NCBI GenBank assembly: GCA_000828835.1
Contig: AP014633.1
Location: forward strand, 3,658,001 to 3,722,000
Direction of reading: 5' to 3'
DNA length: 64,000 nucleotides
Origin: Thioploca ingrica
GTDB taxonomy: Bacteria; Pseudomonadota; Gammaproteobacteria; Beggiatoales; Beggiatoaceae
The position numbers and the translations under genes were made by a program. Positions 28,576 to 38,900 of the stretch are shown in pieces. The notes under the pieces are model-generated. The model was given only the letters and a program-made list of their open reading frames with translations. It was not told where the DNA came from and made no database searches. Each line of letters begins with the position of its first letter. Within the stretch, counting starts at the first letter, position 1.

Positions 28576-28826
28576 CTCGTTCCCGTTGTTAAAGGAAGGA
28601 ATCTCTTCGCTTCACTGTGTAGGACATATCAGTGATAGCGTCACACACCACCTGAAAGTAGAGGCAGTAGCGATATCTTACTTTTTAAGATATCATCTCG
28701 TTGTTCCTTTGCTCGTTTTTCCCCATTTTAACTCAACCCGTTTGAGACCATACCGAATTATGAATAAAGCCGCTTAACTTTAAAATAAAGAAAGCGGATT
28801 ATTTTACCGATTTAGGATTCTCAACT

Positions 28827-30551
28827 ATGCTGCGTCACTTAATTTATTTTATTTCACCTCAACATGAACATCGGTTGCTCGGTTTAGTATTAATTAGCTT
28901 ACACCTAGTTATCATCAGCGAAATCTTTTCTAATTTGCTTTTTTTTAACGTCCTATTACGCATTTTTATAATTATTCATTTTGTTATTTTTGCTTGGTGG
29001 CAACCTTTATGGGGACGACTTAACCCGCCTCATTTTCCAGGGTTAATTATATTGGCAGTTATCGGAATTATTTTCATCGTTTTTCCTCACATGTTATTAA
29101 TTACTTTATGGCAAATAATTTTATTAGCATTGCTGGGTGGGCGTGATTTATCTCATATTCGCGATAGAGTTATTAATGTAGTGGCTATTATTTTTCTCAT
29201 TCTAGAACTCGTTATTATTAATGTTCCCCATCTGATTACTATTCAAGAATTGGTGTTACTCAATCAAACGATACCTACCGTTATACAGGGATTTTATTAT
29301 GGGTTAATTTCTATACCGATGGTGTTTTTACTGGTTTCTACCGATAATAACTACGAGTTTGGATATCATATTGATTTTTTTCATGGGTTAACCTTTGCTA
29401 TGTTAATTATCATTATGATTTTAGGTAATTTAACCTTAGTATCCTATGCCGGAGTTAATTATCCGCTCGCTTTATTTCAAATTTGTTTATTTATTACTTT
29501 GTTTATATTCATAATGAGTTGGTTATGGTTAGCTTTTGCTGGTGAAGAAAATGTTGATCAACTCTGGACACGACATTTACTGAATATCGGTAATACTTTT
29601 GAACAATGGTTAGATCATCTGGCTCAACCCAATAATTATAGAAATTTAACTCCCCAAGAATTTTTACATGCGGGTTTTGAGCAACTCGTTACTTTGCCTT
29701 GGATCTCGGGAATTGCTTGGCAGTCTCTTTATGGAGAAAACACGGTTGGTAAAGAAGATAACCATTCAGTCACTATCATAGTACAATCCCTTGAAGTTAA
29801 GGTTTATGCTCGTTCTCGTATTAGTGGTAGTCAATATTTTCATATCAAAATCTTCATTCAACTCCTCGAGTATTTTCATCAAGCGAAGCGTCGTGAAGCG
29901 GCTTTTGCCCAACAAATGCACTTGCAAGCGATTCATGAAACCGGGGCTAAGTTAACTCATGATATCAAGAACTTATTACAATCTCTCCATGCCATTACTT
30001 CGGTCATAGAAACCTACCCACCGAATCAATTTGGTGATACTCAGCGGCTCTTACAAGGTCAAATGCCACACTTGACTCAACGGTTAAAACGAACTTTAGA
30101 TAAATTGCAAAAGCCAGCCGAATTTTCTTATTCTCACATTCCAGTTAGCTTATGGTGGGGTAATCTCAAAGCACGTTATCGCAAAAGTAATATTGAATTC
30201 TTTAGCGATACCGATACCGAAAACGTGTTGATACCGGAGGACTTATTTGATAATGTTTCCGAAAATTTATTACAAAATGCCCTTACTAAACGTAAACGTG
30301 AACCAGCGCTCCATATTAAAGTTGAACTTCATATTAGTAAACGCCATGTACAGTTTACGGTATGTGATGATGGTAGCCCCATTCCAGATGAAATTTATTC
30401 CAGTTTGTTAACACAACCGGTTTCCTCTCGGGATGGTTTTGGTATTGGTTTATATCAGGCAGTGAAACAATTAGCTCATACTGGATACAGCTTAAAAATT
30501 ATTGATAACGCTGCCGGACAAGTCTGTTTTGAATTGGCTAGTACCGAATAA
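28827..30551 (+). CDS. Multi-pass membrane sensor histidine kinase
   Basis: 574 residues. The N-terminal 240 residues hold about six to seven hydrophobic helices. A linker region (about 245-355) follows, then a helical segment with an H-box-like LTHDIKNLLQSLHAI (His378), an N-box ENLLQNAL, and a compact C-terminal ATPase domain with DDGSPIPDE and GFGIGLYQAVKQL. No receiver domain and no adjacent response regulator are present, so it is an orphan. It ends 9 bases before mnmE and may be cotranscribed with it. The integral-membrane sensor part suggests a membrane or transported-substrate signal, but none can be named. The ATG at 28827 has only a weak GGATTC upstream. Confidence 0.75.
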   Translation: MLRHLIYFISPQHEHRLLGLVLISLHLVIISEIFSNLLFFNVLLRIFIIIHFVIFAWWQPLWGRLNPPHFPGLIILAVIGIIFIVFPHMLLITLWQIILLALLGGRDLSHIRDRVINVVAIIFLILELVIINVPHLITIQELVLLNQTIPTVIQGFYYGLISIPMVFLLVSTDNNYEFGYHIDFFHGLTFAMLIIIMILGNLTLVSYAGVNYPLALFQICLFITLFIFIMSWLWLAFAGEENVDQLWTRHLLNIGNTFEQWLDHLAQPNNYRNLTPQEFLHAGFEQLVTLPWISGIAWQSLYGENTVGKEDNHSVTIIVQSLEVKVYARSRISGSQYFHIKIFIQLLEYFHQAKRREAAFAQQMHLQAIHETGAKLTHDIKNLLQSLHAITSVIETYPPNQFGDTQRLLQGQMPHLTQRLKRTLDKLQKPAEFSYSHIPVSLWWGNLKARYRKSNIEFFSDTDTENVLIPEDLFDNVSENLLQNALTKRKREPALHIKVELHISKRHVQFTVCDDGSPIPDEIYSSLLTQPVSSRDGFGIGLYQAVKQLAHTGYSLKIIDNAAGQVCFELASTE

Positions 30552-30560
30552 AATTAGCTG

Positions 30561-31895
30561 ATGAACATTTCACTAGAGACTATCACTGCTTTAGCAACCC
30601 CGACTGGAAGAGGTGGAATTGGGGTTATTCGGATATCAGGACCCCTAGTTCCTCAAATTGCCCATACCTTATTGGGACACTTACCACCGCCTCGTTATGC
30701 GACTTTCAAACGCTTTGTTGATAGTAGCGGCGAACTCATTGACCAGGGCATTGCCCTCTATTTTCCAGCACCCCATTCCTTCACGGGTGAGGAAGTATTG
30801 GAATTACAAGGTCATGGTGGTTTAATCGTGATGGATCATCTCCTTAAAACCATTATTCAATTGGGTGCCCGGCTGGCTCGTCCGGGTGAATTTTCAGAAC
30901 GTGCCTTTTTAAATGGTAAAATTGATTTGGCTCAAGCTGAAGCCATTGCGGATTTAATTGAAAGTAGTTCAGTTCAAGCCGCTCGGTGTGCATTACGGTC
31001 TCTAGAAGGTGAGTTTTCTAATGAAATTCATCAGTTAGTTGATAAACTGATTGAGTTACGCAGTTATATCGAAGCCAGTATTGATTTTATTGACGAAGAA
31101 ATTGATTGGTTAGCTGACGGGCAAATTATTGAAAATATAATAGAATTAATTAAAAAAATCGCTAATCTATTAGCTAAAGCACACCAGGGTTATTTACTGA
31201 AAGAAGGGATGCGAATTGTACTAGTTGGTGAACCCAATGTGGGCAAGTCCAGTTTACTTAACTGCTTAGCCGGAAGAGAAACGGCTATCGTCACGCCCAT
31301 CCCTGGGACCACCCGCGATGTGGTACGAGATCAAATTCAACTTGAAGGCATGCCCCTCCACATTACCGATACCGCTGGGTTACGTGAAACGCTTGATCCA
31401 GTGGAACAAGAAGGGATTCGCCGCACTCAATTGGCACTTCAAGAAGCTGACTTAGTGATATTACTGCTCGATGATCGTTCCCCCGACGATCATGCTCAAG
31501 CCCATTTACTCGCGCAAATGCCGATGCCACCGCTCGTCATCCGCAATAAAATTGATCTGAGTAGACATCCGGCGGGTCTAAGTGAAGGTGGCGTCTTGTA
31601 TTTATCAGCGAAAACCGGCGCCGGCATTGAAGCGTTAAAAAATTATTTGCAGGAAAAAATGGGCTTACATAGCAATCCAGAAAGTAACTTTATGGCACGC
31701 CGGCGCCACCTTGAAGCCTTACAACGTGCCCAATCTGCCTTAACCATGAGCTTGACTCATGCCCAATTCTCCAATTACGAATTACTCGCAGAAGAATTAC
31801 GTCAAGCTCAACAAGCGTTAGGCGAAATCACTGGTGAATTTAGCGCCGATGATTTACTCGGACAAATCTTTGCCACTTTTTGCATCGGTAAATGA
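30561..31895 (+). CDS. mnmE: tRNA modification GTPase MnmE
   Basis: 444 residues, full length. The N-terminal tetrahydrofolate-binding domain starts [20 protein letters not shown]. The inserted G domain has GEPNVGKSS (G1), GTTRDVVRD (G2), DTAGLRE (G3) and NKID (G4). The C-terminus ends FCIGK with the invariant cysteine needed for activity. With MnmG it modifies U34 of certain tRNAs (cmnm5). It follows the histidine kinase by 9 bases. Its stop is 13 bases from the convergent gene at 31909. Confidence 0.97.
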   Translation: MNISLETITALATPTGRGGIGVIRISGPLVPQIAHTLLGHLPPPRYATFKRFVDSSGELIDQGIALYFPAPHSFTGEEVLELQGHGGLIVMDHLLKTIIQLGARLARPGEFSERAFLNGKIDLAQAEAIADLIESSSVQAARCALRSLEGEFSNEIHQLVDKLIELRSYIEASIDFIDEEIDWLADGQIIENIIELIKKIANLLAKAHQGYLLKEGMRIVLVGEPNVGKSSLLNCLAGRETAIVTPIPGTTRDVVRDQIQLEGMPLHITDTAGLRETLDPVEQEGIRRTQLALQEADLVILLLDDRSPDDHAQAHLLAQMPMPPLVIRNKIDLSRHPAGLSEGGVLYLSAKTGAGIEALKNYLQEKMGLHSNPESNFMARRRHLEALQRAQSALTMSLTHAQFSNYELLAEELRQAQQALGEITGEFSADDLLGQIFATFCIGK

Positions 31896-31908
31896 AGCCT
31901 GTTATGCG

Positions 31909-32589
31909 CTATTCATTATCACCTTCTTGATTTTCATCCGCCTTATTCTGAGGAACTCCACCCCGTTTTTTGATATCCCTAAATCTTTGCGTATAAATGT
32001 CATATTCCTCTTCCACTTTTTTGCGTTCCTCTTTTTTCTTTCGCAAAGTGTCTTCCGTATCCTGAATGCGTTTTTTAGCATTATCAATATTAGATTGAAT
32101 AGCCTGAAGTTGAGTTTCCGAGATCGAATTTGTATTACTTTTGCTTTGCACATAGCTTTTTTCTAAATCAGCCAAGTTAACCTTATAACCCCCAAGAACC
32201 GTTTCAATACCACTGATTTGCCCATCAATCGTCGTTAACATAGCCGCTCGAGCCATTTCAATATCACGTTCAGTACTAAACAAAGCCAACAAAGCCCGAT
32301 CTCGCTTCAGTTGCTCTTGGCGTTGCCGTTCTTCGGCTTTTTGCTTTTCTAAGGTAGCCAGTTCTTCTGGGGTTGGCGCACGACCGATGTCCTTAAGTTT
32401 TACGCCTTGGTCATTAAAGACTTTAAAACCACCTTGGGAATATTCTGGAGGAACATAATTACCGCATTCGGTAACACCATCTTCGTTAGTCCAACATTGG
32501 TATTTGTTCTTTTCCTCTGCCGATTGTAAAGCGGACATTCCCAAAAATAAAATAGAGCAAAGAGCGAGTTTATTAAGGTAATGTTTCAT
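31909..32589 (-). CDS. Periplasmic coiled-coil protein of unknown function
   Basis: 226 residues. Signal peptide of about 23 residues (ILFLGMSALQSA/EEKN). A short N-terminal part resembles DUF4124-type domains (YQCWTNEDGVTECGNYVPPE, two cysteines). It is followed by GRAPTPEELATLEKQKAEE and long charged helices (about 75-210) with heptad character, ending in a disordered acidic tail. AAGGAGAAT precedes the ATG by about 5 bases. It is probably a single-copy exported scaffold or envelope protein. No enzymatic motif is visible. Confidence 0.65.
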   Translation of the reverse strand: MKHYLNKLALCSILFLGMSALQSAEEKNKYQCWTNEDGVTECGNYVPPEYSQGGFKVFNDQGVKLKDIGRAPTPEELATLEKQKAEERQRQEQLKRDRALLALFSTERDIEMARAAMLTTIDGQISGIETVLGGYKVNLADLEKSYVQSKSNTNSISETQLQAIQSNIDNAKKRIQDTEDTLRKKKEERKKVEEEYDIYTQRFRDIKKRGGVPQNKADENQEGDNE

Positions 32590-32701
32590 AAATATTCTCC
32601 TTTTAAGCAGTTATCAGTTAACTGTTACCTGATATAATATATCAGTTTTTTCAATTTTTCTGGACTGGATAGGAAAAAATTTGCTTGAGTAACCGACTAT
32701 T

Positions 32702-34837
32702 ATGCTAATCCCACCACGACAAGCGCTCACTGCTGACCAAATGGAAGAACGGTTAGATGAATTTCTCGTCTCCGTTTTGTCTTCTCGACGGACAGCGGCT
32801 GGGATTGCTCAAATGCTAGCTCAATGTGAGCGACCACAACAAGAATTTGTTCTGCATTGGGTAAAAGCGATTGCTCGCAGTGGTAGTGCTGAAATAGCTT
32901 ACCAATTTGCTAGTCATGCGGTGCCGGCAATGAACCTCATGGATAACGACGGTGTTGAAGCGTGGATTCTTCATGCCATGGATATCTATGATAAAAAAGG
33001 GTTGCATCCCGCTATAGCCATTTTACAACAAGTAGAAGATTTCTCTCAGGCACGCACCACCACCGGGTTAGCGTTAGCAGAAATTGAGCGAGTTTTGGAA
33101 ACTTTTATTACCGGACTCAGTGGACGTCACCTTAAATTAGCGGTGGGATCAGATATTTACACGGATACCGAAACGCTATTTTTACCGGCTTTATTGAACC
33201 AGTTTGCGACTCGAACCGAAAATTTTCTTTTATATAAAGCGATGGCGGCTCATTTGTGGGCACAAACGCGTTTTGGTACTTGGCGGTTAAGTTTAAGTAA
33301 AGCCATTCAACCTTTTCCTCAACCCCAAATCGCTTGTCAATTATTTCATACACTCGAAAGATTGCGCTTAGATGCTTGTATTGCGCGGGAGTTACCGGGG
33401 TTATACCGAGATGTGAATCAACTCCTGCGTCAATCCGGCGAACTGCCCATTCCACCCGCTTGGCAACCGCTGAACGAACAATTATCCAAAGTAACCGCAA
33501 CGGTACAAGACAGTTACAATTGCTTACCGCAAATTTATGCCACCCATACGCCTCATTCTCGGTGTTATCAAGGAATATTAATGCCAGACCGAGTTGAAGA
33601 AGTCATGGCATTACGGCTGGCACGGGAAAAAGAAGCTTTTCGCATGGCTTTAGTGCACCTGGCTCCAGAATCGCATCATATTGAACCACTTCAAAATATT
33701 ACTGAAATGACTTCGCATTTTACGGTAGAACCCGTGCCCAATGAGTTATTACCCGACGGCTTTCAATTTGAACTGCATTTAGATGGTCAACCCATTGTTC
33801 CACCGGATAAAGTAAAAAGTTTAATGGATTCTATCATTCAAGATGTCGGTATGATTCCAGAAGAATACTTGGTTGCGGCTGGGGACGGTGGCTATAAAAT
33901 CCGCCCGGAACCCAAACCGGAGCGTGATCCAGAAACGGTTTGGCAAGGTGTTTACCACGAAGAAGGGGCTTTTTTTTATAACGAATGGGATTACCATCGG
34001 AAACACTATCGAAAAAATTGGTGTGTTCTCCGCGAAAAGGATGTTTATCCCCAACCCGAAAGCTTTGTCACTAAAACCTTGCAACGTCACCAGGGATTAA
34101 TTAAACACTTACGCCGTACCTTTGAAGCCTTACGCGGAGAAGATAAATTATTAAAAGCGCAACCGAACGGAGAAGATATTGATTTAGAAGCTTTAGTAAC
34201 AGCCTATGCCGATGCCAAGCATGGTTTAGAAATGACTAATCGCCTGTTTGTTAAAATGCAAAAAGAGGAACGCAATATTGCCGTCATGTTGATGGTGGAC
34301 ATGAGCGGTTCCACCAAAGGTTGGATTAATGACGCTGAACGAGAAGCTTTAGTCCTGCTGTGTGAAGCCTTAGAAATTTTGGGAGATCGCTATGCCATTT
34401 ACGGCTTTTCTGGAATGACTCGCAAACGCTGTGAAATTTATCGCATCAAACGTTTTGATGAACCCTACACCAATTTAGTCCAACAACGCATTAGCGGCAT
34501 CACCCCGCAAGATTATACCCGCATGGGCGTAGCGATTCGACATCTCAGTCAATTACTCAACGAAGTTGACGCCCGCATCAAATTATTGATTACCCTTTCC
34601 GACGGTAGACCCGACGATTACGGTGATCATTATCGTGGTACTTATGGCATTGAAGACACCCGTCAAGCGCTCATTGAAGCCAAGCGCGATGGTATTCATC
34701 CTTTTTGCATCACCCTGGATACCGAAGCAAAAGATTACTTGCCGCACATGTACGGCGCCGTTAACTATATTGTTATTGACGAAGTGCGCAAATTACCTTT
34801 AAAAGTATCTGATATTTATAGAAAGTTGACCAGTTAA
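32702..34837 (+). CDS. CbbO/NorD-like VWA-domain protein
   Basis: 711 residues. The N-terminal about 500 residues are helical and resemble CbbO/NorD. The C-terminal von Willebrand A domain has a MIDAS motif MVDMSGSTKGW (Asp533), a Thr-containing IPQDY-equivalent TPQDYTRMG, and TLSDGRPDDYGDHYRGTYG. CbbO and NorD work with a MoxR-type AAA+ ATPase (CbbQ or NorQ) to activate RuBisCO or nitric oxide reductase. No such ATPase, cbbLS/M or norCB is visible in the window, so the target cannot be read from context. It is flanked by the coiled-coil gene (divergent) and a 330-base spacer. Confidence 0.82.
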   Translation: MLIPPRQALTADQMEERLDEFLVSVLSSRRTAAGIAQMLAQCERPQQEFVLHWVKAIARSGSAEIAYQFASHAVPAMNLMDNDGVEAWILHAMDIYDKKGLHPAIAILQQVEDFSQARTTTGLALAEIERVLETFITGLSGRHLKLAVGSDIYTDTETLFLPALLNQFATRTENFLLYKAMAAHLWAQTRFGTWRLSLSKAIQPFPQPQIACQLFHTLERLRLDACIARELPGLYRDVNQLLRQSGELPIPPAWQPLNEQLSKVTATVQDSYNCLPQIYATHTPHSRCYQGILMPDRVEEVMALRLAREKEAFRMALVHLAPESHHIEPLQNITEMTSHFTVEPVPNELLPDGFQFELHLDGQPIVPPDKVKSLMDSIIQDVGMIPEEYLVAAGDGGYKIRPEPKPERDPETVWQGVYHEEGAFFYNEWDYHRKHYRKNWCVLREKDVYPQPESFVTKTLQRHQGLIKHLRRTFEALRGEDKLLKAQPNGEDIDLEALVTAYADAKHGLEMTNRLFVKMQKEERNIAVMLMVDMSGSTKGWINDAEREALVLLCEALEILGDRYAIYGFSGMTRKRCEIYRIKRFDEPYTNLVQQRISGITPQDYTRMGVAIRHLSQLLNEVDARIKLLITLSDGRPDDYGDHYRGTYGIEDTRQALIEAKRDGIHPFCITLDTEAKDYLPHMYGAVNYIVIDEVRKLPLKVSDIYRKLTS

Positions 34838-34907
34838 ATACACGAAGTACTTCAGTACAAATAAACGGGTATTTTGCTGAAAAATTTTCCCCTTTGTCAA
34901 AGGGGAG

Positions 34908-35072
34908 CTAGATGGATTTAATCGCTTGATAGCCAAGATAATCTTTTGGGATAGTTATTTTTTTATTGAGCTTCGCCAATTCATCTGGAAAAAAATGAAT
35001 TTTAACCTATGCTTTATATTGACTCTCCAAAATTAAATCCAGTGAGAGCGCATTAATAAGTTCTAATTTCAT
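34908..35072 (-). pseudogene. Broken small gene with an in-frame amber codon
   Basis: ATG at 35072 reads MKLELINALSLDLILESQYK then A, TAG (35007-35009), then continues in the same frame as VKIHFFPDELAKLNKKITIP and KDYLGYQAIKSI to TAG at 34908. Both halves look like genuine protein (54 residues plus one stop). A related relic is at 28492-28575. I do not recognise the family; the size would suit a toxin-antitoxin or element-borne protein, but that is a guess. Otherwise the 34838-35166 spacer holds only a CCCCTTTGTCAAAGGGG hairpin near 34889. Confidence 0.45.
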
Positions 35073-35166
35073 AGTTACTATTAATAAATGCCAATTTATT
35101 AGGCAGTAACAAATGACTAAACTCAGAAGTTAGCTGTACCTTAAACTTAAACAAAGAATAAATTTT

Positions 35167-35838
35167 ATGTATTATATCAATGGATTGACTTCAACTATCA
35201 TTCTAGTGGGGATAACAAGCACTGTTGCTATGACTCCGGTATTAGCTTCTGGTGGACAGGGTATGACGTGGGGAAAGTATCATCATGACGCTACCTTGGG
35301 CATTGATCGAGTAGGGTGCTATGGACTCCCACTTGCGCCAACGAAAACTGGTGGATGTGAAGCATATAGTGGTGATACTAACTGTAAAGCCCAATTGCCC
35401 GTGTTGTGTATTAACGTTGATAAATCACCTCGCCCGAATTATGACCCACTGCCATCTGGAGGTGTGATGCCTAAAGAATTTTACAATGGTTGGGCAGGTG
35501 GACATATTGCAACAACACTGCCTATTGATGGAACTAATTTGAAGATTACTACAATTCCAATTCCGGGTCCAATTTCGGGTGTAGCCACGACGGGTGATGA
35601 GATTTGTAAACAATCTTTTGGTTCCGATTGGCGGATGGCAGAGCATCATGATGGCCAATACATTCTAGGTATGAGTCAAACTGCATTTTATGGTAATTCT
35701 ACTAACTCGCCAAGTCCTTGGCCAACCAGTGGCCTTTCAACGGGTGGGTGGACTTTTTATGCTTGGGGAAATGTATTAGACACTCAACGTTACTGGGTAA
35801 AAATTGATGACCAACCGGCTAATTGCTGGAACCCTTAA
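35167..35838 (+). CDS. Exported Cys-containing protein of unknown function
   Basis: 223 residues. Signal peptide of about 28 residues (VAMTPVLA/SGGQG). Cysteines in the N-terminal half (GCYGLP, GGCEAY, NCKAQ, VLCIN) and the C-terminal EICKQSFGSDWRMAEHHDG and QPANCW probably form disulfides. The arrangement GSDWRMAEHHDG ... GWTFYAWGNV ... RYWVKIDD vaguely recalls lectin-like or formylglycine-enzyme-like folds, but no confident family call is possible. It is convergent with recC across a palindromic repeat element. Confidence 0.6.
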   Translation: MYYINGLTSTIILVGITSTVAMTPVLASGGQGMTWGKYHHDATLGIDRVGCYGLPLAPTKTGGCEAYSGDTNCKAQLPVLCINVDKSPRPNYDPLPSGGVMPKEFYNGWAGGHIATTLPIDGTNLKITTIPIPGPISGVATTGDEICKQSFGSDWRMAEHHDGQYILGMSQTAFYGNSTNSPSPWPTSGLSTGGWTFYAWGNVLDTQRYWVKIDDQPANCWNP

Positions 35839-35852
35839 GCTTTTATAGGATG

Positions 35853-35975
35853 GATTTTCTCGTTACCAAGTTCTACTTGGTAATGCCTGCGGGTCAAGCT
35901 TTGCTTGACAAAACTAGCGAAGCAGAGCTTCTTAGGCAGACACTACCAAGCTCAGCTTGGTAGCGAGGAAAAATC
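35853..35975. repeat. Nested palindromic MITE-like element, possible bidirectional terminator
   Basis: Four hairpins: TTACCAAG-N5-CTTGGTAA (35863), GTCAAGC-N3-GCTTGAC (35893), GAAGC-N3-GCTTC (35919) and CTACCAAG-N5-CTTGGTAG (35943). They are bounded by inverted arms GATTTTCTCG and CGAGGAAAAATC. It lies between convergent genes and could stop transcription from both. Confidence 0.6.
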
Positions 35976-35996
35976 AAATGATTCGTTAATGATTTT

Positions 35997-38900
35997 TTAA
36001 ATTGAAATCAAATTATTCAACAATGGATCAAAAAATTTCTGTGCTAACGCTGGAAAACGTTGATCTTTTAAGGGAGCGTTCTGGTCAAGTTGACCAAAAT
36101 TTAATTGATAATATTCATTTTCTGCCTCACCTAATGCAAACTCGTTGCCTCGCCAAGCTTGCCAGGCTTTATCGAAGGATTCTTCGGTTGATTTGCCACG
36201 GTGCAGTGCCTTAACGAACGCCAAAGCCGATTGGGGAAAAAAAGGCAGCGGTTGTAATAGCCCTTGCCAATAGTAATCCGTTAATAAAGTGATTAAAATC
36301 GCTCGGCTTTCCAATGGATCAAGCGGTTGATAGCGCCATTCCCCGTCTTCACCAATTAATAAACTTTGCCGAGGGAGGTTGTTATCCGGTAACGTATTGA
36401 GAATTAAATGGTAAATCCAGGTATTAATATAGTCTTTGGCTTTGAGTTTGGCATAACGATAATAAATTAAGTGCTCCCGCCAAATGCCACTCAAGCGACC
36501 AATTAGGCGCATTTCTCCGAGATTTAAATTAATCCGTTGTACGGCTTGCTTTTCTTGCTGGGTTACTTCGCGGATTCGTTCTACAAACGGTTGTATCTGT
36601 TCAACTAATTGGTTATAAACATAATCACCAATTTGGCCGTGGGGTAATTGACCACTCGCTTTGGCGATGCGTTGATAGGCTTTTAAGTCTTGACCAGCTA
36701 ACTGCTTGGCGACTAAGACTTGACTCAAGGTATAGCGATCCAGTCCACGGATTTCAAATGGTTCAGTTTCATCCAGTAAGTCTTGATCGGTGGGTAATTT
36801 TATTCCTAAGCGTTCTTGAAATAAAAATTCAATCGGGTTGGCAAAAAAGCGAGTTAAGCGTTTAATCTCTACCGTTTGCCATTCTACCACCGGCTGCGGT
36901 TCCGGGAAGGGGGTGAGAAAAAATGGGGTGGGTAGTTGCCGCTCTTTAAATAAAGCCGTGCTCGCCACACAATATTCATTGGAATAGCTGAATAACCGTT
37001 GATCTTCACCATTGAAATAACGGGGACTAAAGGCTTGTAACGGATGGTGAAGTACCAAATAATCAATAATATTTTGCTGCGGATGAATAAAACCATGCTG
37101 AATATAATCCAGTAATTCGCTGACTAATACCGATGGCGGGATAACGGTATCATCGTGAATACTGCGTCCCACATAACTGATATAAAAATAAGCGCGGGCT
37201 GATAATAATGCTTCCAAAAATAAATAGCGATCATGCTGCCGGCGTGAGCGGTCGCCTCGCTGTGGATGTTGGGTAATCAAGTCAAAACTGATGGGTTGAC
37301 TGGGACGGGGATAGGTCTGATCATTCATTCCTAATAAAGCCACCACTTTGAACGGGATGCTACGCATGGGCAATAAAGTACAAAACAGGACTTGACCAGT
37401 GAGAAAATGAGTTGGAGACGGTTCTTTTTCCAAGTAATGTCGCAAATAAGCTAAAATAACTTCTCGACTCACTTCACTGTTAAAATGGGTAAGCTGGCTG
37501 TGTTCAACGAGAGTTGTTAATAATCGCCGAATTTGTTGAGCTTCAAACTCACTATTTTCATCGGGGCTTAACAATCGGTCAAATAATTCGCTTAATAAGC
37601 TTGACCATTGCGGTAAAGGACGAGGTTGTTCTAAAGATTTAATGTAATCAAATAGTTGTTCAATAAAAGCGACGAATTTACCGAGGATTAATCGATCACT
37701 GCCTTCGATTTGATCAAACGGTAAAATACCCTGAAATAACCATTCTTCTCGATTTGTTGCTTGAAACAATGGCGATGACGGTAAGGCATAGCCAAGTAAT
37801 AATCGATTCAAACCGGCTCGCCAAGTATTTTCTTCCACCGCCGGTAAATTCATCCGCTCTCGATCCGCTGCATCCATTCCCCAACGAATACCGGTTTGCT
37901 TTATCCAGAAACGAATTAAATCTAAATCGGATTCTAGGAAACCAAAACGTCTTTGCACGGCTTCTATTTCTAGAATGGTCAACACTTCGCTCACGGTTAG
38001 GCGGCTTTGACTTAATTCCAAAATAGCCATGAAGGCATCGATTAAAGTACTTTGACTGCGTAAACTTCGATCCGCAATACTAAAGGGAATTTTTTTATGT
38101 TCTTCTGGTGTGGTAGCGAATACGGCTTCAATCAGGGGGGCATACGTTTCAATTTCTGGCATCATGACCACGATATCTTTGGGTAATAAGCTCGGATCGG
38201 TTTCAAATAAAGCCAGTAATTGATCATGTAAGACTTCAATTTCTCGCATCAGACTATGACAAACGTGAATTTGGATAGATCTATCGTCTACCTGAATCGG
38301 GGTCGCTTTCACTGGGTCACGTTCTCGCAAGTACAAAATATCCGCTTGAATATGGGCTAATAAAGTCGTTGGTGGTGGCGCCGTAAAGTATTCGTGACTC
38401 ACATGCGGATATTCTTGCAACAAATCAATAAAGTCACGTCCCATTTTGCCCCACGAGGCTAATAAAGGATTACCTCTGGTAAAATAAAGTTCATCTGGGG
38501 TAGTCGATGGTTGCTGGATACGTGCGGTTTTATGGGCTATCTCGATATCAGAAACAATATCACCCCAATATTCTTGACAAGGATTTAATAAAAAAACGTG
38601 TATGTCCCTGAATTGACCTAAATTAGCAAATACTTCTAAGTGAAAGGGGGGTAAAGCCGGTATACCAAATACCGACAAGCGTTGCCAAGGGGAGAGTTGT
38701 GAATTCAGTTTAGGTAAATACTGAAAAAATTCAGCACGTAATTTCGCGCGATGGTTATTGCCATACTGTTCTACGAGACTTCGCCACAAGATAGCTTGCC
38801 ATTGAGCGACAGAATTATTGTCTAACTCGGGTGGTTGTTGATTATTTTCCCAATGTGCTAACCAATGCGGGCGATAAACCATATATTGATTAAAAAGGGT

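Larger units (their letters stand above)
28031..28826. other. Intergenic repeat-rich stretch with no intact gene
   Basis: It holds a GTAGCCTGG..GGAATCCAGG repeat (28261-28291), a CCAACTGACGTG/TTGGCAA-type palindrome near 28310, a GATCAAAGTGG motif, and a relic of a small gene (28492-28575). The 63-codon open frame at 28586-28777 has no protein-like character. No promoter stands out. Confidence 0.6.

Noticed and set aside
28586..28777. 63-codon frame upstream of the membrane histidine kinase
   Set aside because: No ribosome binding site, no family resemblance, and it lies in repeat-rich intergenic DNA.
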